The notes under the pieces: model-generated
Seen by the model: the letters and a program-made list of their open reading frames with translations, nothing else
Told to the model about the DNA's origin: nothing
Databases searched by the model: none
NCBI GenBank assembly: GCA_003555385.1
Contig: PWHO01000258.1
Span: 1 to 14,355, forward strand
Direction of reading: 5' to 3'
From: Bacteroidales bacterium
GTDB lineage: Bacteria; Bacteroidota; Bacteroidia; Bacteroidales; UBA7960
DNA: 14,355 nucleotides
Translations under genes and position numbers: made by a program
Shown: in pieces, positions 13,476 to 14,355 of the stretch
Layout of the letters: every line of letters starts with the position of its first letter
Position numbering within the stretch: the stretch's first letter is position 1

Positions 13476-14355
13476 TTATGAAGGATCTACGATTTCAACC
13501 ACTTCTACATCAAATACAAGCGTGCTGAAAGGCGGGATCAAATCACCTGCCCCCATCTCACCATAAGCCAGGTTGGATGGGACTACTAACCGGGCTTGTC
13601 CGCCTTCACGCATCATTCCGATGCCTTCATCCCAGCCCTGAATCACACGGCCTTCTCCTACAGCAAATTCAAGCGGCTCACCCCTTTCATACGAAGAGTC
13701 GAAAACCGTACCGTCCAGCATACGTCCTTCATAGTGTACGGCTACGGTCTGGCCTGCCTGTACCCTGGGACCATCACCAGGCTCTCTTTCCACGAAATAG
13801 AGTCCGCTGGCTGTGGGACTTACAGTGATTCCTTCCTCATCGAGGTAATCCTGCCTCAGTCCTTCTTCCTGGTCGGCACGCTCCATATCCGCTTCCATTT
13901 GCTCCTGCATCATACGTTCCTGCTCTTCAGCAAATTCCTCTTCATTCATGGCCCGCAACATTTTCACATCAAAAGTAAGCTTGCTGCCGGGCTCAACAAA
14001 GGGAGGCAACTCCATCATTCCCGCTGTCTGCATAAAAAAGTCCTCCGCATCGATCCGGAAAGAGACACTGTCGCCAATGGACATCATGCTCAATCCTTCA
14101 TAAATATCACCCGGATATTCAGGATCGATCAACTGCAGGTACATGGGCATCCCTGTATCGGCGTTGTCAAACAACACACTGTCTTCCACACGATATACCA
14201 TATTCATGCTCAGGATGCTTTCCATGTCAGGGGTTTCGCCTCCGCTGCGTTCATGGAACTTATACTCCAGGCCACTGTCAGCCTGTTCAAAATCTCTGTC
14301 GGCTGCGGGTCCGCAACTTGCTACTACAGCCAACATTGTCATAATAATCAGAATT
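13476..14355 (-). CDS. Two-domain FKBP-type peptidyl-prolyl isomerase lipoprotein, 5' end outside window
   Basis: A stop at 13476 is clear, but the start is not in view. An ATG at 14342 would leave only nine residues before the lipobox VASC, too short for a signal. The frame stays open to the window edge and encodes ILII just upstream, extending the hydrophobic core, so the true start is beyond 14355. Counting from the ATG at 14342, the mature protein starts at C10. Residues about 22-130 form a degenerate FKBP-like domain lacking the usual YTG, GW and LAYG motifs. A Glu/Met/Gln-rich probably helical linker covers about 132-170. A canonical FKBP domain follows (about 178-286) with VHYEG, VFDSSYERGEP, QGWDEG and LAYGEMG. 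The layout resembles dimeric FkpA/Mip-like envelope isomerases, with the N-domain perhaps serving dimerisation or chaperoning. It heads the FKBP, FKBP, lgt gene set. Confidence 0.88.
   Translation of the reverse strand, partial: ILIIMTMLAVVASCGPAADRDFEQADSGLEYKFHERSGGETPDMESILSMNMVYRVEDSVLFDNADTGMPMYLQLIDPEYPGDIYEGLSMMSIGDSVSFRIDAEDFFMQTAGMMELPPFVEPGSKLTFDVKMLRAMNEEEFAEEQERMMQEQMEADMERADQEEGLRQDYLDEEGITVSPTASGLYFVEREPGDGPRVQAGQTVAVHYEGRMLDGTVFDSSYERGEPLEFAVGEGRVIQGWDEGIGMMREGGQARLVVPSNLAYGEMGAGDLIPPFSTLVFDVEVVEIVDPS

Overview
The window looks like chromosomal DNA from an anaerobic or fermentative member of the Bacteroidota (Bacteroidales/Marinilabiliales-like). The evidence is: several TAnnTTTG promoter -7 boxes, the form used by the Bacteroidota primary sigma factor; few obvious Shine-Dalgarno sites; a 5'-nucleotidase split into two genes; dnaA followed by a low-molecular-weight phosphatase and a second RsmI-like methyltransferase; and lipoprotein FKBPs beside lgt. 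The assignment rests on sequence reading and memory of gene families, not on a search.

Left end (1-3690): a redox/hydrogen-sensing module. A truncated NuoE/HydC-like [2Fe-2S] subunit gene runs leftward out of the window. Divergent from it are three closely spaced genes: a small thioredoxin-like [2Fe-2S] ferredoxin; a 617-residue protein joining two ferredoxin clusters, a degenerate [FeFe]-hydrogenase H-domain, a further four-cysteine Fe-S domain, a coiled coil and a PAS domain; and a SpoIIE/PP2C phosphatase with an unrecognised C-terminal domain. The H-domain lacks one cluster ligand and the proton-relay cysteine, so it looks like a sensor and not a hydrogenase. The phosphatase is the likely output. 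This is the most interesting system in the window.

Middle (3691-8816): ribD and a YigZ/IMPACT gene, the split 5'-nucleotidase (a lipoprotein C-domain gene immediately followed by a Tat-type metallophosphatase gene), then dnaA. A perfect hairpin terminator follows dnaA, and a promoter-like box for the next gene directly abuts it.

Right-centre (8876-11404): a low-molecular-weight tyrosine phosphatase, a serine-racemase-like PLP dehydratase and an RsmI-like methyltransferase. Two unrelated repeat tracts bracket the last two genes. One is a compound tract (9345-9574) of three hairpins, three GTTGTTGGTT motifs and three 37-bp repeats. The other (11289-11400) is a 23-bp tandem array between convergent genes.

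Right end (11405-14355, minus strand): two FKBP-type prolyl isomerase lipoproteins carrying five FKBP domains in all, then lgt, the enzyme that starts lipidation of such lipoproteins. The first FKBP gene is cut by the window edge. No tRNA, rRNA, CRISPR array, insertion sequence or transposase gene was seen, and no stretch over 300 bases lacks a gene.
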